A stretch of DNA of 10,698 nt from DASTHG01 sp041498155 (GTDB lineage: Bacteria > Gemmatimonadota > Gemmatimonadetes > Gemmatimonadales > GWC2-71-9): positions 1 to 10,698 of the forward strand of contig JBGQHV010000117.1 of assembly GCA_041498155.1 (NCBI GenBank), in the 5' to 3' direction. Positions 1 to 7,649 of the stretch are shown here, in pieces. The notes under the pieces were generated by a model. That model was not told the origin of the DNA and ran no database searches. It worked only from the letters and a program-made list of their open reading frames with translations. The first letter of the stretch is position 1. Each line of letters starts with the position of its first letter. The position numbers and the translations under genes are program-made.

Positions 1-480
1 GTTGGCGTGATCGGTCGCGAGGCCGATCGTCCCGGTGCTCGTGCCGCCCGTGTGCGTGAACGCCACCGTGGCGCCGCCCGTCGACAGCAGATTCCCCGCG
101 GAATCCTTCGCCTGCAACGTGAGAGTCGCGCTCGAGCCGGATGAGACGGTGCCGCTCGAGGTGCTCACGACTGATGTGAGGGCCGAGATGATCCCCGCCG
201 TCACGGCGACCGTCGGCCGGGCGGTGGTCACCAGCACGCCGTTGACCGTAGCCTTGATGCTGGTGGGCGTCCCCACCACGCCGCCGAGGAAGGTGGCCTG
301 GTAGGTACCGTCGTTGCTGTCGGTCGTCGTCCCGATCGCGCCGGTGCTCGTGCCGCCCGAGTCGGTGAACACGACCGTCGCGCCGCCCGAGGTCAGGTTG
401 TTGGAGAACCCGTCCTTGGTTTGGAGCCGCAGCGTGATCGTCGTCCCCGAAGTGACCGTCCCCGCCGACACGGTAACGAC
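1..480 (-). repeat. Tandem Ig-like domain repeat, 309-bp period
   Basis: Two in-frame copies of a roughly 103-codon unit lie in the Ig-like lipoprotein. The clearest DNA match is the 19-base block ccggtgctcgtgccgcccg at 32-50 and again at 341-359, exactly 309 bp apart. At protein level both copies share a Gly-Thr-Val-(T/S)-Ser-Gly segment, a (T/S)GGATV(V/A)FT segment and a GGTSTG core. The second copy is incomplete because the window ends, so the total copy number is not known. Confidence 0.75.
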
Positions 481-1500
481 CGACAACGCGGGCGCGATGG
501 CCCCGGCCGTTCCCGTCGCCGCGATGACGGCGGGCGTGAGTCCCGTGACCGTCGCCTGGAAGTTCTGCGTGCCCGCCTGCGTCCCCAGCGTGACGGTGTC
601 CTGCGCGAAGCCCAGGCTGTCGGTCACCACCACCGAGTCGCGCACGCTCCCGCCGGTGGGCGCCTGGAAGCGCACCGGGATGCCCTTGACGCCGAACCCG
701 TCGGGCGCCGTCACCTTCACCGTCAGCGGGAGCGGCAGCTGCGTGGCGACCACGCCCGTCTGGCCGCCGCCTGACACCACCGCGATCCCGTTCGGTACCG
801 GGATGAAGGTCACCCGCGTCGAATCCTGCACGCCGTTCGGTGTGGTCGCCCGTACGAACACGGCGCCGCGCGCGTTGGGCGCGCGCAGCAGGCCGGCGGC
901 GTTGATACGCGCCAGAACGGTGTCGCTGGTGGACCAGCTCACATAGAAGGAATCGACCGGCGTGCCGTCCGCATCGGCCGTGGCCCGGAACAGCGCCGTC
1001 TGCGTCTCGGTGACGACGGAGTCACCCGGGGTGATCTGGAGACTGGTGATCCCCGCGCCCGGGCCGACGTACTTCAGGGTATCGCTCGGCGTGAACGCGG
1101 TGTCGGGGGCGCCGGCGGAGACGACGACCGTGTCGGTGATCGAGAACAGCACGAGGCTGCCGGCGCGCAGCTCCAGCAGCAGCTGGAACGACTCCGACGA
1201 CGACCGCAGCTCGATCGGCAGTCGGAGCGTGAGCGACGAGGCGTTGGGATCGAAAAAGACGGTGGTATCGACGACGGTGTCCGCCACCGGACGAATCGCC
1301 GCGACGCGCAGGCTGTCGATGGTGAGTCCGAACGCGGTGAGATCGACGGGCGAGACGAGCACCGGCCGGAACGCGAGATACCCCACGGCGCCACGTCCCG
1401 GCCCGGTGGGACGGTCGCTGGTGCACGTCACGAGCGCCGTCGCGAGCAACAGCGCGGCGAGGACGCGGCGCGAGCGGGAGGAAGCTCCGCCGCCTTTCAC
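1..1500 (-). CDS. Ig-like repeat surface lipoprotein, 3' end outside the window
   Basis: This is an open frame of 500 codons running off the left edge. The only usable in-frame start after the upstream TAG near 1555 is GTG at 1500; the ATG at 1514 is in another frame and stops after five codons. The N-terminus has Arg9, Arg11 and Arg12, a hydrophobic stretch and Cys26 in the context LVTC, so it is probably a lipoprotein, although Thr just before Cys is not the best lipobox. Residues about 40-145 form a Val/Asp/Thr-rich beta domain I cannot name. Residues about 151-230 look like a bacterial Ig-like group 2 domain, and about 236-327 like an invasin (Big_1-type) domain. From about 335 there is a 103-residue repeat with a GGTSTG...DGTYQATF core, of invasin D3 or filamin type, whose second copy is cut by the window edge. 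Such proteins usually act in adhesion or surface structure; the ligand is unknown. It lies 142 bp downstream of the small lipoprotein gene. Confidence 0.85.
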   Translation of the reverse strand, partial: MKGGGASSRSRRVLAALLLATALVTCTSDRPTGPGRGAVGYLAFRPVLVSPVDLTAFGLTIDSLRVAAIRPVADTVVDTTVFFDPNASSLTLRLPIELRSSSESFQLLLELRAGSLVLFSITDTVVVSAGAPDTAFTPSDTLKYVGPGAGITSLQITPGDSVVTETQTALFRATADADGTPVDSFYVSWSTSDTVLARINAAGLLRAPNARGAVFVRATTPNGVQDSTRVTFIPVPNGIAVVSGGGQTGVVATQLPLPLTVKVTAPDGFGVKGIPVRFQAPTGGSVRDSVVVTDSLGFAQDTVTLGTQAGTQNFQATVTGLTPAVIAATGTAGAIAPALSVVTVSAGTVTSGTTITLRLQTKDGFSNNLTSGGATVVFTDSGGTSTGAIGTTTDSNDGTYQATFLGGVVGTPTSIKATVNGVLVTTARPTVAVTAGIISALTSVVSTSSGTVSSGSSATLTLQAKDSAGNLLSTGGATVAFTHTGGTSTGTIGLATDHAN

Positions 1501-1642
1501 AAAGAGGGTCTCATGGGGTAGGCGAATGTGCCACCAAACAGGCCACTCTGGCTAGAAGCCCGCAGCCCCGGCCGGGCGGGAGCCGGGTCACACGTCCCGC
1601 CGGGACGGAGCAACCGCGGACGACGGCGTCAGGTTTGTGGCG
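1501..1642. other. Intergenic region between the two lipoprotein genes
   Basis: This is a 142-bp gap between the small lipoprotein gene and the Ig-like lipoprotein gene. It holds a perfect 15-base palindrome at 1593-1607 (cgtcccg-c-cgggacg) inside a run of G and C. No T-rich tail follows on the minus strand, so it is not a standard intrinsic terminator. No convincing Shine-Dalgarno precedes the GTG at 1500, and I see no clear -35/-10 pair. Confidence 0.5.
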
Positions 1643-2203
1643 CTACTGCAGCAGGTGGTCCTGCAGGACGATGCGCAGCCGGACGGCCGTGAGCCGCAGC
1701 GTGCCGTCCATCGTCGGTCCGGCCGGCGGGTCGACCACAACGGCGACCCGGATGCCGACGAAGATCTGCTGCTTCCCGAAGATGCTGTCGGCGACGAGTG
1801 GAATCGGGGCGGGCGCGAGTGGTTGTGTGTCCGCGCCCACCACTCGTACGGAGGCCTGGGCGTAGGGGGTCGTGGAGTAGAGTCCGGCCGAGTCGCTCGA
1901 GAAGAACACCAGGAACTGCACGTTGCCGCTGTCGGTGCGGTTCTCGACATCGGCAGCCACGGTGAGCGTGACCGAGTCCACCGTGGAGTTGCCGAGACCC
2001 TTGAGCAGCGTGACGCGCACGGGCGGATTGTCCACGCTCCCCGCGGTGTTGCCGGGGATCGTATACGGGACCGTGTCGTTGCCCTGACCGCCGAGGAAGC
2101 TCAACACGTCAATATCGAAGATGGCGTGTCCCTCCCCGCATCCCAGGGCGAGGGCCGCGGCGCCCGCGGCGCCCGCCAGCCAGGTGAGCCGAGTGAAGCG
2201 CAT
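1643..2203 (-). CDS. Small lipoprotein, unknown function
   Basis: A protein of 186 aa starting at ATG 2203. An in-frame ATG at 2227 would add eight residues, but 2203 is preferred because GGGAG lies five bases upstream and it gives a clean signal sequence: MRFTRLTWL, then an Ala/Gly-rich hydrophobic stretch, then Cys22 in the context ALGC. The mature part has no motif I recognise. It is rich in Val, Thr, Asp and Ser in alternating beta-strand patterns, as in a beta-sandwich, and has no cysteine after the lipobox. It follows the outer-membrane barrel gene directly; the alternative ATG at 2227 shares one base with that gene's TGA, so the two are almost surely one transcript. Because it sits between a barrel gene and an Ig-like lipoprotein gene, a role on the cell surface or as a partner of the barrel is a reasonable guess, not shown by the sequence. 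Confidence 0.8.
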   Translation of the reverse strand: MRFTRLTWLAGAAGAAALALGCGEGHAIFDIDVLSFLGGQGNDTVPYTIPGNTAGSVDNPPVRVTLLKGLGNSTVDSVTLTVAADVENRTDSGNVQFLVFFSSDSAGLYSTTPYAQASVRVVGADTQPLAPAPIPLVADSIFGKQQIFVGIRVAVVVDPPAGPTMDGTLRLTAVRLRIVLQDHLLQ

Positions 2204-2208
2204 GACAG

Positions 2209-2213
2209 CTCCC
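2209..2213 (-). promoter_or_regulatory. Shine-Dalgarno deciding the small lipoprotein start
   Basis: On the minus strand this reads GGGAG, five bases before the ATG at 2203. No comparable site is evident for the upstream ATG at 2227, whose leader is the end of the barrel gene. Confidence 0.6.
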
Positions 2214-2226
2214 GCGCGCGTCGTCA

Positions 2227-3552
2227 TCAGTAGATGGAGATCGAGGTGCCCATCGTGATCCCACGCGTATTCGAGAGCGAGCTCGAATGCGTGGCGAACC
2301 CGACGTCGAGGCCGAACGGCCCGAACCGCACGCCGGCGCCCCAGCCGACCTGCACCCGCTTGCGCTGGTCGCGCGCGACGCCGCCGCGCAGCGCCAGCGG
2401 GCCGACGCGCTGCTCCACGCCCAGCTGGATCGAGGTGCCGCGTCCGTTGTTCAACACCATCGCGCCGACGGTCGTGTTCGTCCCCAGATCGAGCGCCGCG
2501 TTCGCCACGTAGGAGACCGGCAGCTTGGTCTTGGTGCTCACGTGGTTCACGATGAGCGCGGAGGCGATGTCGTTGGCGACCGAGTCGAAATGCACGCTGT
2601 CCACCCGGGTGTCGGACCAGGTGAGGGTCGCCCCGATGTCGTTCACGCCGAACCCGACTTCCACCGGCCCGCTCACGTAGACGAGGCCCACGTCGCCGCC
2701 GACGCCGTGCCCGAATTTGTGACCGGCCTTGGAATACTGGACGCGGGCGTCGATCGCCGGCGTGACCGGGTTCGAGCCGGCGAACAGGGTGTCGCCGGTG
2801 ACGATCCCGGCCGACCCGAGCACCGAGCCGTAGGCGACGCCCAGGTAATAGTGGACGGCGGCGCCGACGTAGATGCCGTGCGTGCTGTCACCCCAGATGC
2901 GACCGGCGTACCCCAGCGTGGGCGCAAAGCCCCCCTGGACGATGGCGTCGCCGTCGCTCGCGTAGGTGGTGTTGGTGCGCGCGGAATCCTGCAGCCGCAG
3001 GAAGCCGAGCAGCGCGCTGTCGAGCTCGAACCCGATCTCGTGATCCTCCCACACCATCGCGCCGAAGTGCACGCCCTTGACCGTCGCCCCGATGTCCATC
3101 AATCGGCTCTCGCCGCCGAACCCGAACCGGTCGGTCGGGACGAGCTGCGCGGCCGACCCGAGGTCCACGAGCAGGGCGTTCCTGCCGATCGTGAATTCGA
3201 CGTCGTTGGTGGGCGTCGGGACCTTCTTGATCTCCAGGAAGATCGGGGGATGCAGGATGTAGTTGGCGAGGGCGATCGGATTGAAATACGAGGAGTCGAA
3301 GTCGAACGCCGCGCTGTCCTTGAGCACCTGAAACAAACCGAGCGGGATCGGGATCGTCAGCTTGGCGCTGCGTCCCGAGCGTTGCGGCACCGCGGCGTAC
3401 GCCGGATTGTAGCGTCCCAGGGCCCCATCACGGCTCAGGCTCACCCCGGCCATGCCCATGCGGCGCGCGTCGAACGACAGCTGGGCGCGCGCAGGCGCGG
3501 CCCCGGCGAGGAGCCCGACGACCGACCAGCCCAGCACAACCACTCGCCGCAC
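2227..3552 (-). CDS. Outer-membrane beta-barrel protein, PorV/TraF-like
   Basis: A protein of 441 aa with a GTG start at 3552, supported by GAGG six bases upstream at 3559-3562. Residues 1-23 form a Sec signal peptide (two Arg, hydrophobic core, cleavage after Ala-Arg-Ala). The mature start, QLSFDARRMGMAGVSLS, followed by an Asn-Pro-Ala segment near residue 50, matches the opening of FadL/PorV-like and TraF_2-like outer-membrane barrels, which typically have R-x-x-x-M-G-x-A-G and then Y-N-P-A. The rest alternates polar and hydrophobic residues with many Gly and aromatic residues, as in beta-strands. The C-terminus is SISIY, ending in an aromatic residue as barrel substrates of the BAM machinery usually do. 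Which solute or partner it handles cannot be told. It may be a porin-like or secretion-linked barrel. It lies 65 bp after the histidine kinase gene and just before the small lipoprotein gene. Confidence 0.82.
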   Translation of the reverse strand: MRRVVVLGWSVVGLLAGAAPARAQLSFDARRMGMAGVSLSRDGALGRYNPAYAAVPQRSGRSAKLTIPIPLGLFQVLKDSAAFDFDSSYFNPIALANYILHPPIFLEIKKVPTPTNDVEFTIGRNALLVDLGSAAQLVPTDRFGFGGESRLMDIGATVKGVHFGAMVWEDHEIGFELDSALLGFLRLQDSARTNTTYASDGDAIVQGGFAPTLGYAGRIWGDSTHGIYVGAAVHYYLGVAYGSVLGSAGIVTGDTLFAGSNPVTPAIDARVQYSKAGHKFGHGVGGDVGLVYVSGPVEVGFGVNDIGATLTWSDTRVDSVHFDSVANDIASALIVNHVSTKTKLPVSYVANAALDLGTNTTVGAMVLNNGRGTSIQLGVEQRVGPLALRGGVARDQRKRVQVGWGAGVRFGPFGLDVGFATHSSSLSNTRGITMGTSISIY

Positions 3553-3587
3553 GATCCACCTCGAAGGAAGACAGGGGGAATGGTGGC

Positions 3588-3618
3588 ATCCGACGGACTA
3601 CAATGTTGTGAGTCGGAT
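3588..3618 (-). other. Hairpin at the end of the histidine kinase gene
   Basis: The inverted repeat atccgac (3588-3594) and gtcggat (3612-3618) gives a 7-bp stem with a 17-base loop. The loop holds a further short pairing, aca/tgt. It begins in the kinase stop codon and ends about 36 bp before the barrel gene start. No T-run follows in the direction of transcription, so it may be an RNA-stability or processing element, or a weak terminator. It could also be chance. Confidence 0.35.
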
Positions 3619-6600
3619 CACCGCGCACCAGTCTGAGGCGCCGGCCGCAGCACCAGGCGGACGGTCGTGCCCTGCCCCAGGGCGCTCGTGAGGGTGATGG
3701 ATCCGCCCCAGCTCTCCACCAGCCGCCGCGCGATGGCGAGGCCCAGGCCCGACCCGCTCGAGGTCGTGGAGAATGTCGGCTCGAACACGCGTCCCAGGGC
3801 GTCGGGGGGGATGCCCCGGCCGTCATCGACCACGCTCAGGCCCAGGCCCGCGGCGTCCACCTTGACCCGGATGTTCCGGGCTCCGGCATCCCGCGAGTTC
3901 TCCACCAGGTTCACCAGCACCTCCTTGACCTCGTCCCGGCGCGCCTGGGCCAATCCGTCCGCCGCCCCGGTCAGCACCACGCGGGCGGCGCCGCCGGCGT
4001 CGCCCAAGGCGTAGAGCTGCACCACCTCGCGCGCCAGCGCGTGAAGATCGACGGCCTCCAGCGCCGGCTGCTCGGCGGCCGGCGCGCCGAAGCGCGAAAA
4101 GGCGCGCGCGATGGTGTCGAGCCGGTCGATCTCGGCCAGAATGCGTCGCGCGGTATCCCCGAGGGTGTGGTCGAAGTCGGCGCGTGAGCCGCCGCCCGCG
4201 CCCCAGACGCGCTCCAGATGCTGAATGCCCAGCCGAATCGGGGTGAGCGGGTTCTTGATCTCGTGCGCGACCTGCCGCGCCATCTCCCCCCAGGCCAGCA
4301 CGCGCGCCGCGCGCGCCAGCGCCGTCGTGTCGTCGAGCGCGACGACGCAGCCGTCGGGCGTCGCACCGAGCGGGGCGAGCTGCACCCGGATGTCGCGACC
4401 GCGGACCGTCAGCTCGCGCTCCACGATCTGTCCCGCCGGTTTGCGGAGAAACGCGCGGACCGCCTGCCAGAGCGGCTCCCACTCCGGCGCCGTCGCCGCC
4501 TCGACCAACGTGCCGGGCTCGAGCGCGATGCCCAGGAGCTCGGCGGCACGGGGATTGGCGATCGTGACGCGCAGGTCGCCGTCCACCGCCGCGACGCCGG
4601 TGGCGACGTTGGCGAGCACCTGGGCGGTACGATGGCGGGCCTCCTCGAGCGCCGCCTGGCTGCGCCGCACATCCTGCACCATCCGCGCGAAGGCGTTGAG
4701 GACCGGCGCGAACTCCCGTGGAGCGTCGTCCGGGAGGGGTGGAGGCGCGGCGCCGCGCCCCAGGGCGAGGGCCGCCTCGCGCAACGCCGCGACCGGCTGC
4801 GCCAGCGTCCGCGCCGTCACCCCGGCCAGACCCCCGGCGGCGATGAAGCCGGCGAGCGTCGCGAGGATCAGCACCAGGGCCAGGTCTTCCTGCTGCCGCC
4901 GCACGGTCTCGTCGTCCAAGAGCTGCGGCGCGGCGAGGACGACCTGATCGCGCGCCGGGCCGCTCACGACGACGCGATAGCCCACGAGCGTGGGCCGACC
5001 GGCGGTGCGCTCGTCGACCGTCATCTCGACCTCATCCTCGAACGTGAGGCGCCGGTACACCGCCGGCGTGAGCAACGGATCGACGAGCCCGAGCTGGGCC
5101 AGCACCTCGGCGCTCGTCCCCGCGAGCCGGCCGCCCTGATACGTCCAGAGATCCGCATCGAGCCGCCGCCCGAGCTCGGCGATGGTCGAGGCGAGGCCGG
5201 CCGTGGTCGTGGGCGGCGGCTCCCCGGCGCTCGCCGCGGCGTCGCGCAGCGCCTGGCGGATGAGGAGGTCGCCGCTGGCGCGGACCGTGTCACCCAACCG
5301 CGTGAAGCTCCACGCCGCGAAGGCCAGCACGGGCGCGATGAAGAACGCGACGAGTGCGAGGGTCAGCCGCCCGCGATAGCTCGCCAGTGCACCACGCAGC
5401 GATGGGGCCCGTGGGATCCAGCCTTCGGCGACGATGCGACTCAGGGTCCACGCGGCGACGAGCAGCGCGACATCAAATAAGGCCACCAGCGCTCCGCGGA
5501 CGATCAGCACCCATGGACCGCGCAGATCCACCCGCACGTGCACGTGCCGGGGGCCGCCCGGCAGCTCGACCAGCCGGTCGCCGCGCGCCGTCCAGGCCAC
5601 GCGGGTCCACTGCACGCGCGCCGGCTCGACCGACGTCGTCGGCAAGGAAAGGGCGACGCTGTACGGCGGCTCGACGGCCCGCTCACCCTGCAGGAACCGC
5701 GCGACCCGGCTCGCGGGCACCAGCCGGGACCGGGGGCCGACACCGACGGTCAGGACGTCGTCCCCCGCCAGGCGCGACACCAGGACATAGTGAACGCCGG
5801 GGTCGCGCTCCAACCGCTCGACACGGATGCCGCCCGACAGCTCGGAGCGGGCCAACGCCGCCAGCAGCGGCGTGGGGAGGTCCACCGCCGCGAGACGCAG
5901 CTCGGCGATCAGGTCACCGCGCGGACTCCAGACCGCCAGCGTCGTGGGGTAGTCTTCGGTCGCGAGCGGCGACGCGCGCCACAGGGCGTAGAGATCGGCG
6001 GCAGTGGCGGGGGACGGCTGCGACAGCGTGCGCGCGCCCAGACGCTCCAGCTCGGCGACGGCGAGCGGGTCGGGCGCGGTGCCGAGCTGGAGCGCGTCGC
6101 GCTCGGCGAGCGCGATGCGGCCCTCGACCGCAGCTCCCCAGGTCACGAGCGCCGCCGCCGTACCGGCCACGATGGCGATACCGAGCAGCGCCCACCGGCG
6201 CGGCGCCGGGACGATCACGCCGGCGAGGGCCGGCAACCAGAGGAACGTGTACCACTCGGGCCAGGCGCCCGAGGGCCGCCACAACCACAGTCCGGCGAGG
6301 CCCGCGAGCGCCGCCCAGCCGCAGGCCACGGGGATCGTCCAGGGCACGCGCTCGGGCTCGGCGGGACCGCGCACCAGGGCCGCCGCGAACAGCACCAGCG
6401 CCATGCTCGCGCTCGCCAGCGCCGCTTCCCACGACAGCCACAGGCTGAAGCTCACGCCGGTCGCCGGCGGCGCGATCCCCCGCCCCATGTAGCGCACCAG
6501 ATACGGCGCGTACACGAGCAGCAGGCCGGCGAGCAGCAGCGTCCCCCAGCCGCGCCGCACGCCGCGGCGCCACAGCGCCCCCGCCGCGAGCAACGCCAGC

Positions 6601-7649
6601 ACCCCGAGCGCGAGCAGCGATCCGGCGGAATCGCTGAATTCGCCGAGCAGCGGCCGGTAGAAGATCGCGGGAGAGAACAGCAGGGGCGGCGACAGCGCCG
6701 GCCCGAAGAGCCCGCGCGCGGCGGTCCACGCCGCGGCGAGGGCCACGAGCCAGCGCCACCGCCCCGGCGGCGCCGCGAAGAGCAGCAAGGCCAGCACCAC
6801 CGCGAGCGCGATCGTCGCGCGCACGGCGACGTGCGCCATCGCCGTGAGCTTCGCGTCTCCCTGCGACGGCGGCACCGGGCGCACGCTGAACAGACCGGGA
6901 CTCGCGTCGCATGACGCGACGCAGAGCTCGAACTCGTCGGAGTCGCGCGGCGCCAGGCCGGGCGCATCGAAGCGCAGCGCGTCGCCGTGATCGCGGGCGA
7001 ACAGCACCGACAGCGCGCCGCCACGATCGGCCACCGCGGGCGCGGCATCGAGCAGCACGGTGCCAACCGCCCGTCGACCATTCGGCGCCTGGCGCCGGGC
7101 CTCGAGCGTGACGTAGAATGGAGTGATGACTGCGTGCAGCTCCGCCGTGTCGGGCACGGGTACCGCCCGTCGTCGACCGGCCCACGCGTACGGGGCGCCG
7201 TCCGGCTCGAGCACCACGACCCCGCGCTCCAACGCCGCCGGTCCCCGGGTCATCGCCGCCGCCAGCTCCTCGAACGCGCCGGGCTGGGACAACTGCGCGG
7301 CGGCCGCGCCCCGGTCCGCGAGACGTCGCGCTTCCGCGACCGCGTCCGCCAGCGTCGCCCGCAGCGCACTCGAATCGCGCACGATCCGCGCTTCGCGCAA
7401 CGCCGGCCAGCAGCATTCGACGCGGCGGACCGAGCGCACGCCGGCGAGCAACAGGACACCCAGCGCGAGACAGGCGAGGCCCGCCGCCGTGGCGATCGGC
7501 CGCCGTGGCGGCGCCAGGGCGGCGGCTGCTGCGACGACGCCCGCGCCCGCGACGATCCACGCCCAACGCCCATCGAGGGCGAACAGCCATTCCGTCGTCG
7601 CCGCCACCGCGACGACGCCGGCGATCACCAGATGAGCGCGCCGCTGCAC
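3618..7649 (-). CDS. Giant polytopic NtrY-like sensor histidine kinase
   Basis: A protein of about 1343 aa that should sense an envelope signal and pass phosphate to a response regulator not found here. The start is GTG at 7649, with GAGGAG six bases upstream and QRRAH before the first membrane segment; the frame stays open to 8204, but that part is antisense to the creatininase gene. GTG at 7628 is a weaker alternative. Hydrophobic segments lie near 6-25, 29-45, 52-71, 274-293, 298-315, 345-360, 369-385, 401-425, 436-457, 467-481, 486-505, 713-736, 762-782 and 923-944. They leave extracytoplasmic regions at about 72-273, 506-712 and 783-922, of which the first and third look Cache-like. A HAMP linker (about 940-1000), a PAS domain (1005-1110) and a HisKA domain with His1129 in VAHEIKNPLTP follow. 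The ATPase has the N box (Asn1251 in VENSRDAG), DDGRG (1275-1279) and GSGLGL. All catalytic boxes are intact. The kinase core resembles NtrY; the long N-terminus does not. Confidence 0.88.
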   Translation of the reverse strand: MQRRAHLVIAGVVAVAATTEWLFALDGRWAWIVAGAGVVAAAAALAPPRRPIATAAGLACLALGVLLLAGVRSVRRVECCWPALREARIVRDSSALRATLADAVAEARRLADRGAAAAQLSQPGAFEELAAAMTRGPAALERGVVVLEPDGAPYAWAGRRRAVPVPDTAELHAVITPFYVTLEARRQAPNGRRAVGTVLLDAAPAVADRGGALSVLFARDHGDALRFDAPGLAPRDSDEFELCVASCDASPGLFSVRPVPPSQGDAKLTAMAHVAVRATIALAVVLALLLFAAPPGRWRWLVALAAAWTAARGLFGPALSPPLLFSPAIFYRPLLGEFSDSAGSLLALGVLALLAAGALWRRGVRRGWGTLLLAGLLLVYAPYLVRYMGRGIAPPATGVSFSLWLSWEAALASASMALVLFAAALVRGPAEPERVPWTIPVACGWAALAGLAGLWLWRPSGAWPEWYTFLWLPALAGVIVPAPRRWALLGIAIVAGTAAALVTWGAAVEGRIALAERDALQLGTAPDPLAVAELERLGARTLSQPSPATAADLYALWRASPLATEDYPTTLAVWSPRGDLIAELRLAAVDLPTPLLAALARSELSGGIRVERLERDPGVHYVLVSRLAGDDVLTVGVGPRSRLVPASRVARFLQGERAVEPPYSVALSLPTTSVEPARVQWTRVAWTARGDRLVELPGGPRHVHVRVDLRGPWVLIVRGALVALFDVALLVAAWTLSRIVAEGWIPRAPSLRGALASYRGRLTLALVAFFIAPVLAFAAWSFTRLGDTVRASGDLLIRQALRDAAASAGEPPPTTTAGLASTIAELGRRLDADLWTYQGGRLAGTSAEVLAQLGLVDPLLTPAVYRRLTFEDEVEMTVDERTAGRPTLVGYRVVVSGPARDQVVLAAPQLLDDETVRRQQEDLALVLILATLAGFIAAGGLAGVTARTLAQPVAALREAALALGRGAAPPPLPDDAPREFAPVLNAFARMVQDVRRSQAALEEARHRTAQVLANVATGVAAVDGDLRVTIANPRAAELLGIALEPGTLVEAATAPEWEPLWQAVRAFLRKPAGQIVERELTVRGRDIRVQLAPLGATPDGCVVALDDTTALARAARVLAWGEMARQVAHEIKNPLTPIRLGIQHLERVWGAGGGSRADFDHTLGDTARRILAEIDRLDTIARAFSRFGAPAAEQPALEAVDLHALAREVVQLYALGDAGGAARVVLTGAADGLAQARRDEVKEVLVNLVENSRDAGARNIRVKVDAAGLGLSVVDDGRGIPPDALGRVFEPTFSTTSSGSGLGLAIARRLVESWGGSITLTSALGQGTTVRLVLRPAPQTGAR

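Noticed and set aside
314..946. 210-codon open frame on the plus strand
   Set aside because: It is antisense to the Ig-like lipoprotein. Its Val/Pro/Thr-rich composition mirrors the opposite strand's repeats.
1593..1607. Perfect palindrome cgtcccg-c-cgggacg as a terminator
   Set aside because: No T-run follows on either strand, and the surroundings are so GC-rich that short palindromes are expected by chance.
2287..3636. 449-codon open frame on the plus strand
   Set aside because: It is antisense to the outer-membrane barrel gene, whose signal peptide, barrel pattern and Shine-Dalgarno make the minus strand the coding one.
4218..5480. 420-codon open frame on the plus strand
   Set aside because: It is antisense to the catalytic half of the kinase and has Arg-rich shadow composition.
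5534..5547. 14-base palindrome gcacgtgcacgtgc as a regulatory site
   Set aside because: It lies deep inside the kinase coding sequence, where it encodes alternating His and Val, so coding use explains it.
5538..6914. 458-codon open frame on the plus strand
   Set aside because: Its Arg/Gln/Gly-rich composition is typical of an antisense shadow in high-GC DNA; it lies opposite the kinase gene.
5914..7590. 558-codon open frame on the minus strand
   Set aside because: It lies in another frame of the kinase gene and is Arg/Ala/Gly-rich with no recognisable domain. The kinase frame has membrane segments and catalytic motifs.
6987..7631. Upstream extension of the creatininase reading frame on the plus strand
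   Set aside because: This part is antisense to the kinase gene, Arg-rich and low in complexity. The family homology begins shortly after 7632.
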